Origin: CAWBRT01 sp963819175
GTDB taxonomy: Bacteria > Acidobacteriota > Terriglobia > Terriglobales > Acidobacteriaceae
DNA: 64,000 bases
Reading direction: 5' to 3'
NCBI GenBank assembly: GCA_963819175.1
Contig: CAWFVJ010000013.1
Coordinates: 124,001-188,000, forward strand
This document shows, piece by piece, positions 54,846 to 63,446 of the stretch (position 1 is the first letter of the stretch; the number at the start of each line of letters is the position of its first letter). The notes beneath the pieces are model-generated. The model ran no database searches. It saw only the letters and a program-made list of their open reading frames with translations, and had not been told where the DNA came from. The position numbers were made by a program, and so were the translations under genes.

Positions 54846-55019
54846 TTAATTGTCGTCGATCTGGTCTTTTGATTTCCGTTCCGCAAAATCATTGTAGGGA
54901 TTATTATCGCCTGCTTTAGTAGTAGCCTTTACAGTAGTCACTTTTTTCAAGTGAACAGCGATCTCGGCATCTCGTTTTGCTTTCATCGCTGCGCCTGTTG
55001 GTTCTTCCACGCCCTTCAT
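54846..55019 (-). CDS. 57-residue hydrophilic peptide, unknown
   Basis: No family recognised. The peptide starts MKGVEEPTGAAMKAKRDAEI, is Lys/Thr-rich in the middle and ends KSKDQIDDN; it has no hydrophobic segment or cysteine. ATG 55019 has an excellent Shine-Dalgarno (AAAGGAG, 8 nt spacing) within a short leader. A strong sigma70-like promoter precedes it and a terminator follows, so it is a complete monocistronic unit. It may be a nucleoid- or RNA-binding peptide, a stress peptide or a secreted-peptide precursor; none is shown. Confidence 0.7.
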   Translation of the reverse strand: MKGVEEPTGAAMKAKRDAEIAVHLKKVTTVKATTKAGDNNPYNDFAERKSKDQIDDN

Positions 55020-55064
55020 AAATGACTCCTTTAGGTAAGATGTAGGAGCGGGTAAGACATGAAA

Positions 55065-55094
55065 AATATACGGCTTGGCCCTGAGTGTCGTCAA
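55065..55094 (-). promoter_or_regulatory. Strong promoter of the 57-residue peptide gene
   Basis: On the minus strand, TTGACG (55094-55089) and TATATT (55070-55065) are separated by 18 bp (or GTATAT with 17). A start site near 55057 would give a leader of about 38 nt carrying the AAAGGAG ribosome-binding site. Confidence 0.75.
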
Positions 55095-55155
55095 CAAGAC
55101 TATCCTTTTTCAGCCCTAAATCACTAGGGTTGTGTCGGGGATACACTCAAAAGTA

Positions 55156-55212
55156 AACGGCGTACGCCGTTATTTATTTGTGATGTGAAGATAGCGACGG
55201 CGTGCGCCCTTA
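55156..55212. promoter_or_regulatory. Palindromic operator-like pair
   Basis: AACGGCGTACGCCGTT (55156-55171) is a perfect 16-bp palindrome. A diverged copy, ACGGCGTGCGCCCTT, starts at 55197, 40 bp further on. They lie 60-120 bp upstream of the peptide promoter and 140-190 bp from the tRNA-Ser 3' end. The rest of 55212-55349 shows no gene. Confidence 0.5.
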
Positions 55213-55349
55213 TCAGCTTGAGCGGTGATTATCGCTTTTGGGGGTATTTGTGTCAGTGACATTCTTTATAGGGACTGTTGCAAAACGCCACGTTCCCAAG
55301 TCTTCAGGAAGGTCTTTGTAGACCTGTAACTAATTGATTCTAAAGCTGG

Positions 55350-55436
55350 CGGAGAGGGAGGGATTCGAACCCCCGGTACCCGTCAAGGTACGGCCGCTTT
55401 CGAGGCGGCTCGTTTCAACCGCTCACGCACCTCTCC
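55350..55436 (-). tRNA. tRNA-Ser (CGA)
   Basis: An 87-nt class-II tRNA with 7-bp acceptor stem GGAGAGG/CCTCTCC, discriminator G, long variable arm (GGCCGTACCTTGACGGGTACC) and T arm GGGGGTTCGAATCCC. The anticodon loop CTCGAAA gives anticodon CGA (55400-55402 on the plus strand reads TCG), decoding UCG. CCA is not encoded. Confidence 0.95.
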
Positions 55437-55622
55437 GCATGAGGACTTGCAGCTATTCAGTTGTCTCCCGATCAGTGTAACAAAAAGCGGGCCGATGCGG
55501 GGCAATTGAGGGCTCCCCGCACGCGAGAGTAGTTCTTGAACGCGTGCGCGAAACAGCCCCACACTGATTTCGCCTGCGGCTCCGCGAATGTGGACCGCCA
55601 ACTCGGCGCAGCCGCTACACCG

Positions 55623-58600
55623 CTACACCACGAAATACTTTGCGCCCGGGTGGTGGACGATGATGGCCGACGTGCTCTGCTCCGGTTCCAGCATGTAGGT
55701 TGGAGTCAGGCGAACTCCGATCGCCTCCTCGGGCTTGAGCAGCGCAAAGAGTTTCGTCTGGTCCTCCAGGTTCGGGCAGGCAGGATAGCCGAATGAATAT
55801 CTCGATCCACGATACTTCTGGTGAAACAGATCGCTGATGCGTTCGGCGTCATCGCCGGCGATGCCCAGCTCTTGCCTGATCGTCTTGTGCGAATACTCGG
55901 CGAGCGCCTCGGCAGTTTCCACGCTCAGGCCGTGCAGATAAAGGTAGCGTGTGTACTCACCCTTCTCGAACAGCCGCTGCGTTTCGACCGATGCCCTTGG
56001 CCCTATGGTGACCACTGACATGCCGACGACATCGACGCGTCCGGATGCGCGCGACAGAAAATAATCGCTGATGGAGAGCCGTCGGCCTTCGCGCTGCCTG
56101 GGCAATGTGAAGCGGACAATCTCGCGGAGATCGTGCGGCGCCGTGCATCCGGCCCGCAACTCATTCTTGCCCTCATAACCCTGGGGATCGTAGACGATGA
56201 GATCGTTTCCTTCGCTCTGACAGGGGAAAAAACCGTAGACCACGGCTGGCGCGAACCATCCGGCGTCGATGACTTCGCTCTCCAGCTCGCGCAGGATGGG
56301 CCGAAATTTTTCTTCAACAAGCCGCAGATAGTCTTGTTGCGAAGCGGTTTTGAGCTGCCACTGATTTTTGAACAGGGCGGTTTCGTTGATGTAAGGGAAT
56401 ATTTCGCGCAAGTCGAAATCGCGGCAAACGCGCCTGCCCCAGAACGGCGGCTGCGGAATGTTGGGCGCCGGAGGAATCGCGTCGCGCGGGACTGCGGGCG
56501 TTTCTTCGCCAGCGGCCGCCGGCCGGCGCGCAAACTCTTTCACCTCGCGCCCGGCGGCAATCGTCTGCTCACGCTCGCCGCCCGCCAGCGACTGCATGTA
56601 ATGCAGCCCGGCAAAAGCATCCTCTGCATAGAAAACAGCCGAGGAATACTCGCGCCGCAGGTCGTCCTCGACATACTTGCGAGTGAGCGCGGCACCGCCG
56701 CAGATTACCGGAAAGCCGAGCGCCTGGCGTTCGAGATCCTGGATCACGTATTTCATCTCCAGGGTTGACTTTACCAACAGTCCACTGAGGCCGATGGCGT
56801 CAGCCCGGTGCTGCTGGGCGGCCTGAATAATGCTGTCTGCCGGCTGCTTGATGCCGAGATTCACCACCTTGTACCCGTTGTTGCTCAGGATGATGTCAAC
56901 CAGGTTCTTGCCGATGTCGTGGACATCGCCTTTGACGGTCGCAAGAACCATCGTGCCTTTTTGCGAGCCCTCAAGTTTTTCCATCTTGGGCTCAAGGTAC
57001 GCGACGGCAGCCTTCATCACCGAGGCGGAGTCCAGCACCGATGGCAGTTGCATTTTGCGCGCCCCGAAGAGGTCACCCACGGTGCGCATGCCATCCAGCA
57101 GCACGTTGTTGATTAATTCCAGCGGCGTGTACCGGGTTAAGGCATCTTCCAGCAGTTGCTCCAGGCTGCGCTTTTCCGCGCCGTCGCCAAGCACCTTCTC
57201 GCCCTGAATAATGCAGTATTTGAGCTTGTCTTCCATGGAGAGCGACTCGACCTGAGCCGTGGGCGCGATCTCGCTCTGGCCCTGCATGGCGGCGAAATGC
57301 GCCATATAAGCCTGCAAAGGATCACCAACCGAGCCGTCCTGAAAGATCAGCTTCCGGGCAAGTTCAACTTCCGCTTCGGGAATCTTGTATAACGGATAAA
57401 TCTTGCTGTAATTGACAATCGCCATATCGAGCCCGCGCTCGACCGCTTCGTGCATGAAGACCGAGTTCAACACGCGCCGCGCATAGGCATTCAGCCCGAA
57501 TGAAACGTTGCTGACGCCGAGAATCGTCTTCACATCGGGCAGTTCCTGCTTGATGCGTCTGACTGCTTCCAGCGTCTCTACGGCAGCCGTGCGGTACTCT
57601 TCCTGGCCCGTCGAAATGGGCAAAGTGAGCGCATCGAAGATCAGTTCCTGCGGACGCATCCCGTACTTCCTGGTTGCCAGTTCAAAGATGCGGCGGGCGA
57701 TGGCAAGCTTGCGTTCAGCGGTTAGCGCCATGCCTTCTTCGTCGATAGTGAGGGCAATAACCGTAGCGCCGAAGCGCTTGGCCATTGGCAGCACGCGGCT
57801 GGTTCGCTTCTCGCCATCTTCCAGGTTGATGGAGTTAATGATCGCCTTACCGGGGATCCGTTTGAGCGCTTCCTCGATCACGTCGGCCTCGGTCGAGTCC
57901 ACCAGGATCGGCGCGGGCACGCGGGTGGCAATCTTCTCCAGCACCGAACTCATGTACTTTTTCTCATCCTCGCCCACAATGGCGCAGCAGAGATCGAGCA
58001 TGTGCGAGCCCTCGTTCACCAGCTTCTTGGCGAGCGTGAGAATCGCGTCATAGTCCTGCGCCCTGACGAGGTTGCGGAAGTGTTCGAGGCGAGTCGTGGT
58101 GTTCATCTCCTCGGCCACGATCAACGGCTTCGGGTCGAGGTCCAGCGGTACCATCGCATAGGCGCTGGAGACCGCTGCCACAGGTTCCACGTTGCGTGTT
58201 GCGGGTTGAAGTCCGCTGACCGCATCGACGACGGCTTTGAGATGCTCGGGAGTGGTTCCGCAACATCCACCGACGATGCGCACTCCGTAGTCCAGCACGA
58301 AGCGGCGATGATAATCGGCCAGCTCCTGTGGCGAGAGGGCATAAACCGCGCGCCCGCCGACATTCTGCGGCAACCCGGCATTGGGCAGCACCGAGACGTG
58401 CTTGGAGGAATTGACGCTGAGGTAACGCACAGCATCGTTCATCTCCTTGGGCCCGGTGGCACAGTTCAGCCCGATGGCGTCCACGTCGTACGCTTCCAAC
58501 GCAGTCAGCGCGGCGCCGATTTCGGTGCCCAGCAGCATTGTCCCGGTAGCTTCCAGCGTGACTTGCACCTGCAACGGAAGCCGCTTCCCTTTTTCCCGCA

Positions 58601-59126
58601 TCACGTCGAGCGCAGCAATGGTCGCAATCTTGGCTTGCAGCAGATCCTGGCAGGTCTCGATCAGCAGAACGTCAACGCCGGCATCGATCAACGCGGAGAT
58701 TTGCTCGACGTAGGCGGCGCGCATGTCGTCGAAGCCGATATGCTCCAGCGACGGCAACTTCGTTGTCGGCCCAATGGAGCCGGCCACGAAGCGCGGCTGG
58801 CGCGACGTGGAATAGTCCGCCGCAACGGAGCGCGCGAGTTTTACGGCCTCGGCATTCAGTTCGGCAACGCGGTCCGCGAGGCCGTACTCGGCCAGCACAA
58901 TGCGCGAAGCACCGAAGGTGTTGGTTTCGACGACGTCGCAGCCAACCCCCAGGAAGGCGGCATGAATGTCGCGGATGATGTCCGGACGGCTGAGCACCAG
59001 CAATTCATTGCAGCCCTCCTTGCCCCAGTAGTCGTCGGGGGTGGGATTGCGAAACTGAATATTGGTTCCCATGGCGCCGTCGTAAACGACAACGCGCTCA
59101 TTCACCGTCTGGAGGAAATCATTCAT
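55623..59126 (-). CDS. metH: Cobalamin-dependent methionine synthase
   Basis: 1167 residues with the full four-module layout. The homocysteine/zinc domain (about 1-330) has GLNCATGP and VGGCCGTTPEHL. The pterin-binding domain (about 345-620) has NEGSHMLDLC. The B12 domain (about 640-880) has KGDVHDIGKNLV with the cobalt-ligating His. The SAM reactivation domain (about 920-1167) has RAGCTAPHDL and YSFGYPACPNLEDQTKLF. It methylates homocysteine using methyl-tetrahydrofolate. ATG 59126 gives MNDFLQTVNERVVVYDGAMG. No cobalamin or SAM riboswitch was recognised upstream. Confidence 0.95.
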   Translation of the reverse strand: MNDFLQTVNERVVVYDGAMGTNIQFRNPTPDDYWGKEGCNELLVLSRPDIIRDIHAAFLGVGCDVVETNTFGASRIVLAEYGLADRVAELNAEAVKLARSVAADYSTSRQPRFVAGSIGPTTKLPSLEHIGFDDMRAAYVEQISALIDAGVDVLLIETCQDLLQAKIATIAALDVMREKGKRLPLQVQVTLEATGTMLLGTEIGAALTALEAYDVDAIGLNCATGPKEMNDAVRYLSVNSSKHVSVLPNAGLPQNVGGRAVYALSPQELADYHRRFVLDYGVRIVGGCCGTTPEHLKAVVDAVSGLQPATRNVEPVAAVSSAYAMVPLDLDPKPLIVAEEMNTTTRLEHFRNLVRAQDYDAILTLAKKLVNEGSHMLDLCCAIVGEDEKKYMSSVLEKIATRVPAPILVDSTEADVIEEALKRIPGKAIINSINLEDGEKRTSRVLPMAKRFGATVIALTIDEEGMALTAERKLAIARRIFELATRKYGMRPQELIFDALTLPISTGQEEYRTAAVETLEAVRRIKQELPDVKTILGVSNVSFGLNAYARRVLNSVFMHEAVERGLDMAIVNYSKIYPLYKIPEAEVELARKLIFQDGSVGDPLQAYMAHFAAMQGQSEIAPTAQVESLSMEDKLKYCIIQGEKVLGDGAEKRSLEQLLEDALTRYTPLELINNVLLDGMRTVGDLFGARKMQLPSVLDSASVMKAAVAYLEPKMEKLEGSQKGTMVLATVKGDVHDIGKNLVDIILSNNGYKVVNLGIKQPADSIIQAAQQHRADAIGLSGLLVKSTLEMKYVIQDLERQALGFPVICGGAALTRKYVEDDLRREYSSAVFYAEDAFAGLHYMQSLAGGEREQTIAAGREVKEFARRPAAAGEETPAVPRDAIPPAPNIPQPPFWGRRVCRDFDLREIFPYINETALFKNQWQLKTASQQDYLRLVEEKFRPILRELESEVIDAGWFAPAVVYGFFPCQSEGNDLIVYDPQGYEGKNELRAGCTAPHDLREIVRFTLPRQREGRRLSISDYFLSRASGRVDVVGMSVVTIGPRASVETQRLFEKGEYTRYLYLHGLSVETAEALAEYSHKTIRQELGIAGDDAERISDLFHQKYRGSRYSFGYPACPNLEDQTKLFALLKPEEAIGVRLTPTYMLEPEQSTSAIIVHHPGAKYFVV

Positions 59127-59374
59127 AAGTGCAATCCCCTGAACTCTTGCTACGTTTCGACCACCGGGAACGAAGTTGAGGCGTTGAGGCGACATCTTAG
59201 CGGGGTCCCCAGAAAGCCAGCATTTAGGTTTTCCGGGCGCCGCTCTGCCGAAATCCTGAGCGAAGCGAAGGAACTCGGAAGCTTACAGCGACGCTGGGTG
59301 GGACAGTTTCCTGCAATGCTTCGCCACGCTCAGCATGACATTCTACGTTATGCCACAAGTATTCGAGAGCCGTG
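59127..59374. repeat. nuoI-metH spacer with repeat remnants
   Basis: Contains a GAGGCGTTGAGGCGAC piece and a CTGCCGAAATCCTGAGCGAA family-B arm with an inverted distal arm (CGCTCAGCATGACATTCT). These match the elements at 6383-6426 and 35674-35822 in inverted order. No gene seen. Confidence 0.6.
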
Positions 59375-59893
59375 CTAACGCTTCAGCATTCGCTGCTTGT
59401 CTTCTTCCGTGCGGTTGAACGCCGCGTTTTGACCGATGTGCGCCGGAACAGGCGAGAGCAACTGCTCCTTGCGGTAGACAAGGTTGGTGGCGTTCAACGT
59501 GGCCAACTCGAAGCCGTGGCCATGCGTGATCGCGTCCGTCGGACAAGCCTCGACGCAATAGCCGCAGAAGATGCAGCGGTTGTAGTCAATGTTGTAGACC
59601 TTGGCGTAGCGCTCGGCGCCGCTGACGCGGTTCTCTGCCGTGTTCTCGGCCGCTTCGATGTAAATACAATTGGACGGGCAGGCGGCCGCGCAAAGAAAAC
59701 ATGCGACGCATTTCTCCAGGCCATTCTCATCACGCTGTAGAACGTGCATGCCGCGGAAGCGCTCTTGAAACATGGCTCCCCTGAGCGGCCCGGGGCCATC
59801 GGGATAGTTCTCAACCTGGGTGGGCGAAAACATCTCCCGGAAGGTAACGCTCATACCCTTGGCGATGGCGGCGATATTCCTCAAAATCCCCAT
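59375..59893 (-). CDS. nuoI: NADH-quinone oxidoreductase subunit I
   Basis: A 172-residue 8Fe ferredoxin subunit of complex I. Two 4Fe-4S motifs are complete: CVACFLCAAACPSNC and CIFCGYCVEACPTDA. The N-terminus (GMSVTFREMFSPTQVENYPD) and GAMFQERFRGMHVLQRDENG match NuoI. It carries N6a/N6b clusters toward quinone. It is detached from any other nuo gene here, between metH and a copper ATPase, so it is either an extra copy or the only nuoI of a dispersed complex I. Confidence 0.9.
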   Translation of the reverse strand: MGILRNIAAIAKGMSVTFREMFSPTQVENYPDGPGPLRGAMFQERFRGMHVLQRDENGLEKCVACFLCAAACPSNCIYIEAAENTAENRVSGAERYAKVYNIDYNRCIFCGYCVEACPTDAITHGHGFELATLNATNLVYRKEQLLSPVPAHIGQNAAFNRTEEDKQRMLKR

Positions 59894-59953
59894 ATTGCCT
59901 TTAGTATAAATGTAGGGCGAACAACTGAGCCAGTCCCGGTCCGCTGCTCTCGT

Positions 59954-62811
59954 CTACAGCTTCTCCGCGCGGAGTCTGAGTGAGTTGGAAATCACCGAGA
60001 CGGAGCTCAGGCTCATGGCCGCCGCCGCGATGATGGGGCTCAGCAGCACGCCAAAAAATGGATAGAGAATGCCCGCTGCAACCGGTACTCCCACAGAGTT
60101 GTAGATGAACGCAAAGAACAGGTTCTGCCGGATATTCCGCATCACCGCTTTGCTCAACCGGCGGGCGCGCACAATGCCGCGCAAGTCGCCGCCCATGACG
60201 GTCACTCCCGCCGACTGAATCGCCACGTCGGTTCCGGTCGCCATCGCAATTCCCACATCGGCCTGCGCCAGGGCCGGCGCGTCGTTGATGCCGTCGCCCG
60301 CCATCGCCACGACTCTTCCCTGCTCTTGCTGCTCGCGCACCACCTGGTTCTTCTGCTCAGGCAGCACTTCCGCGTAAAACTCCGCCAAGCCGAGTTTGCG
60401 CGCAACAGCTTGCGCTGTCGTGCGGTTATCCCCGGTGATCATCGCCACGCGAATCCCGTCGTGCATGAGTTCGTGTATCGCCTCGAACGAAGTGGGCTTG
60501 ATTGCGTCCGCTATGCCCAGCAAGCCCGCGAGTTTGCCGTCGACGGCAACCAAGGTGACCGTGTGGCCTTCGCGACGCAACTGTTCGGCTGCGGAGTCGA
60601 GTGCTGACGCCTCCACTCCATCTTCAGCCAACATGGCGACGGTTCCAACCATCACCCTGTGCGCGTCCACTTCGCCAACCACACCCTTGCCCGGGACAGT
60701 TTGAAAGCCAGATTGCGGCTTCAGCGCCAAACCATTGGCGGTTGCCGCCTCGGCAATGGCGCGCGCCAGCGGGTGTTCACTGCCGGCCTCCAAACTTGCG
60801 GCCCACACCACCACTTGCTCCTCGCTGAAATGCGGCGCCGCGACAACCGATTCCAGCGTTGGCTTTCCCATGGTGATGGTTCCGGTCTTGTCGACGAGCA
60901 ACGTGTTGATTTTTTCAAGCCGTTCCAGGGCTTCGGCGTTCTTGAATAGCACACCGGCGCGAGCACCCCGCCCGGTGCCCACCATGATCGCCATCGGCGT
61001 CGCCAGCCCGAGCGCGCACGGGCAGGCGATGATCAGCACCGCTACGGCGTTCACCAATGCGTACGCGAAACGAGGCTGCGGCCCCCAAATGAACCATGCC
61101 AGAAACGTCAGGCCCGACGCAGCGATCACGGCGGGGACGAAAAATCCAGCAACGCGATCGGCGAGGCGTTGAATGGGCGCTCGGCTGCGTTGCGCTTCAC
61201 CTACCATCCGGACGATTTGGGCAAGCACGGTTTCGCTGCCGACGCGTTCTGCACGCATCAGCATGGTGCCCGTGCCGTTTACGGTTGCGCCTACGACACG
61301 CGCTCCCGCTGCTTTTTCGACGGGCATCGGCTCGCCGGTCAGCATCGACTCATCGACCGTGCTACGGCCTTCCAGCACAATGCCGTCAACGGGAATCTTT
61401 TCCCCAGGGCGCACGCGCAGCCTGTTGCCAACCTGCACCCGATCAAGTGGAATGTCACTTTCCGCGCCGCTGTCTTCGACGAGACGCGCCATTCGCGGCG
61501 AAAGATCGAGCAGCGAACGAATCGCACTGCTGGTTTGTCCACGCGCCCTTAATTCCAGAACTTGCCCCACCAGGACCAGAATTGTGATCGCCGCCGCCGC
61601 CTCGAAGTAGACCGGCGGTTGCCCGTGGTCTCCACGCAGCGAGGCTGGGAAAATACCCGGCAACAGGGTGGCCAGTACGCTGTATCCGTATGCGGCGCCC
61701 ACGCCGATGCCGATCAGGGTAAACATGTTGGGACTGCGGAAGCGGAACGAATTGCGGGCGCGCTCGAAAAACGGCAGGCCGCACCAGACCACAATCGGAC
61801 TGGCCAGCAGCAGCTCGATCCACGCCACCAGGTCTGCCCTGACCGCATGCGCCAAGGGTTTCGCCATGTGCGCCATGGCAAGCGTCAGCAGCGGCACGCC
61901 CAACCAGAGCGATACTTTGAGTCGATGGCTCATGTCGCGGAGTTCTGGGTTTTCCGGCAGCGCGGCGGATGCGGTTCTCGGCTCCAATGCCATGCCACAG
62001 ATCGGACATGCACCCGCTTCATCGCGGACCACTTCAGGATGCATTGGGCAAACGTACTCGGTCTTGACCGTCGGCAGCTCAATCGTCTCCGGCTCCAGCG
62101 CCATGCCGCAGACAGGACAGATGCCGGGGCCGCTCTGCCTCACCTCGGGGTCCATCGGACAGGTATAAATCCCTTGTGGCGGTGCGGCGGGCTCGGCTGC
62201 CGTGGAACTTGCGCTCTCAGCCGGCTTTGGCGCTGGCGCAATCGCCAAAGGTGCGGTTGGCGTCTGCGCGGGTGAGATTCCGCCCAGCTGCACCATGCCG
62301 CTCATTCCCCCAGGCTTGTAGGCGGGGTCCAGGTACTTCTCCGGATCGGCTGCAAACCGTTCGCGGCAGCGCGGATTGCAGAAGAAATACGTACTCGCCT
62401 TATGCACGTGGCTGCCGCCGCGAGCTGTGGCTGGGTCCACCATCATCCCGCACACCGGATCTTTACTCCGGGTTGCATCAGCAGCTTGAAGTGCATTGCC
62501 CGCGGCGGGTGTAGCAGTAGAAGGCTTGGCGCAATCGGCGTCCCCGGTGGTTGCATCTGCTGGGGTGAGGTTCCGCCCAGTTGCACCATGCCGCCCATGC
62601 CGCCGGGCTTGTAGGCGGGGTCCAGGTACTTCTCCGGATCGGCTGCAAACCGTTCGCGGCAGCGCGGATTGCAGAAGAAATACGTGCTCGCCTTATGCAC
62701 GTAGCTGCCGCCGCGAGCTGTGGCTGGGTCCACCATCATCCCGCACACCGGATCTTTGCTCCGGGTTGCACCAGCAGTTTGAACGTTGTTCACTCGCTCG
62801 TCCTGTTCCAT
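59954..62811 (-). CDS. Copper-type P1B ATPase with duplicated YHS module (frameshifted)
   Basis: Corrected about 952 residues. The N-terminus has two YHS domains (KDPVCGMMVDPATARGG...FFCNPRCRERFAADPEKYL), then two heavy-metal-binding motifs (YTCPMDPEVRQSGPGICPVC and YVCPMHPEVVRDEAGACPIC), eight helices, TGEP, the transport motif ACPCALGLATP, DKTGT and GDGINDAPALAQADVGIAM. CPC marks a Cu(I)/Ag(I) exporter. The frame is lost between the YHS copies near 62545, where adding one base restores AKPSTATPAAGNALQAADAT. No classical CxxC HMA domain is present. Confidence 0.88.
62275..62770. repeat. Tandem duplication inside the copper ATPase gene
   Basis: About 190 bp coding for the YHS domain and GGM-GMVQLGG tail occurs twice, offset by 293 bp (for example 62321 versus 62614, 62441 versus 62734), with only a few differences. 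293 is not a multiple of three, which is the source of the frame break between copies. Confidence 0.85.
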
Positions 62812-62962
62812 GTTCGTCCTATAGACATTAGACCAGATTCGAAGGCCATAGCGGGAATCGCCTTAGCCTGCCCTCTTGCCATCTCTTGCTATATAGTAAG
62901 ACGTAAGTTGATCGTACCAGGGTTCTGATTTGCCCTCGTACCATTCGAAGGACAAGCCGCAC

Positions 62963-63190
62963 ATGACCTCTGTGGATGTTTGCTTTAGCTACGGGATGAC
63001 GCCGACCGAGACGACGATGCGGGCGTTGGACTACGTTCGCGAAGTCTATGGGGTCCGGGGAATCCGCTTCAACGAAGCGGCGCGATTGGTTCGGGTGGAG
63101 TACGACGCGACCCGGCTGAACGAGGATACGGTTGCCGCTTTGCTGCGCCGGACAGGGCTGGAGATATCAGGAAAAGTCGCGCTCACCTGA
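62963..63190 (+). CDS. HMA-like protein without metal cysteines
   Basis: 75 residues from ATG 62963 (ATG 62930 also possible). It has a ferredoxin-like HMA pattern: a first strand, then GMTPTETTMRALDYVREVYG where a copper chaperone has GMTCxxC, then GIRFNEAARLVRVEYDATRL and EDTVAALLRRTGLEI. Both cysteines of the CxxC are replaced (Pro and Thr), so Cu(I) binding in the usual way is unlikely. It is divergent from the copper ATPase, 151 bp apart, and may share its control region. Confidence 0.6.
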   Translation: MTSVDVCFSYGMTPTETTMRALDYVREVYGVRGIRFNEAARLVRVEYDATRLNEDTVAALLRRTGLEISGKVALT

Positions 63191-63244
63191 GTGCCGGTGA
63201 CTTCAGCTTGGGATTTTAGGCCAGTCAAGATTTTCCGCCAAAAA

Positions 63245-63295
63245 GTGAAAGGGCTGTCGAGAGCCCTGGCCGAGTTCTCTCGTCAACCCTTTCAC
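63245..63295. terminator. Bidirectional hairpin between convergent genes
   Basis: GTGAAAGGG / CCCTTTCAC outer stem (63245-63253, 63287-63295) and CGAGAG / CTCTCG inner stem (63258-63263, 63277-63282). It lies between the HMA-like gene and the convergent rubrerythrin, so it may end both transcripts. Confidence 0.6.
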
Positions 63296-63446
63296 GCGCC
63301 ACTACGTCTGGCTTGAGATAATGCACTCCCTGTGCCAACCAATTCTCGCTGAAAATAAGAGACTTACGTGTGTTGCAGCCGGTTAGTCGCAGGTATCTTT
63401 TGCCATCCAACGGAAGTTTTTGCTCGATACCCGGTGATCACCGGCC

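Noticed and set aside
59127..59374. Cobalamin or SAM riboswitch before metH
   Set aside because: I looked for the conserved core boxes and saw none; the region is mostly repeat remnants.
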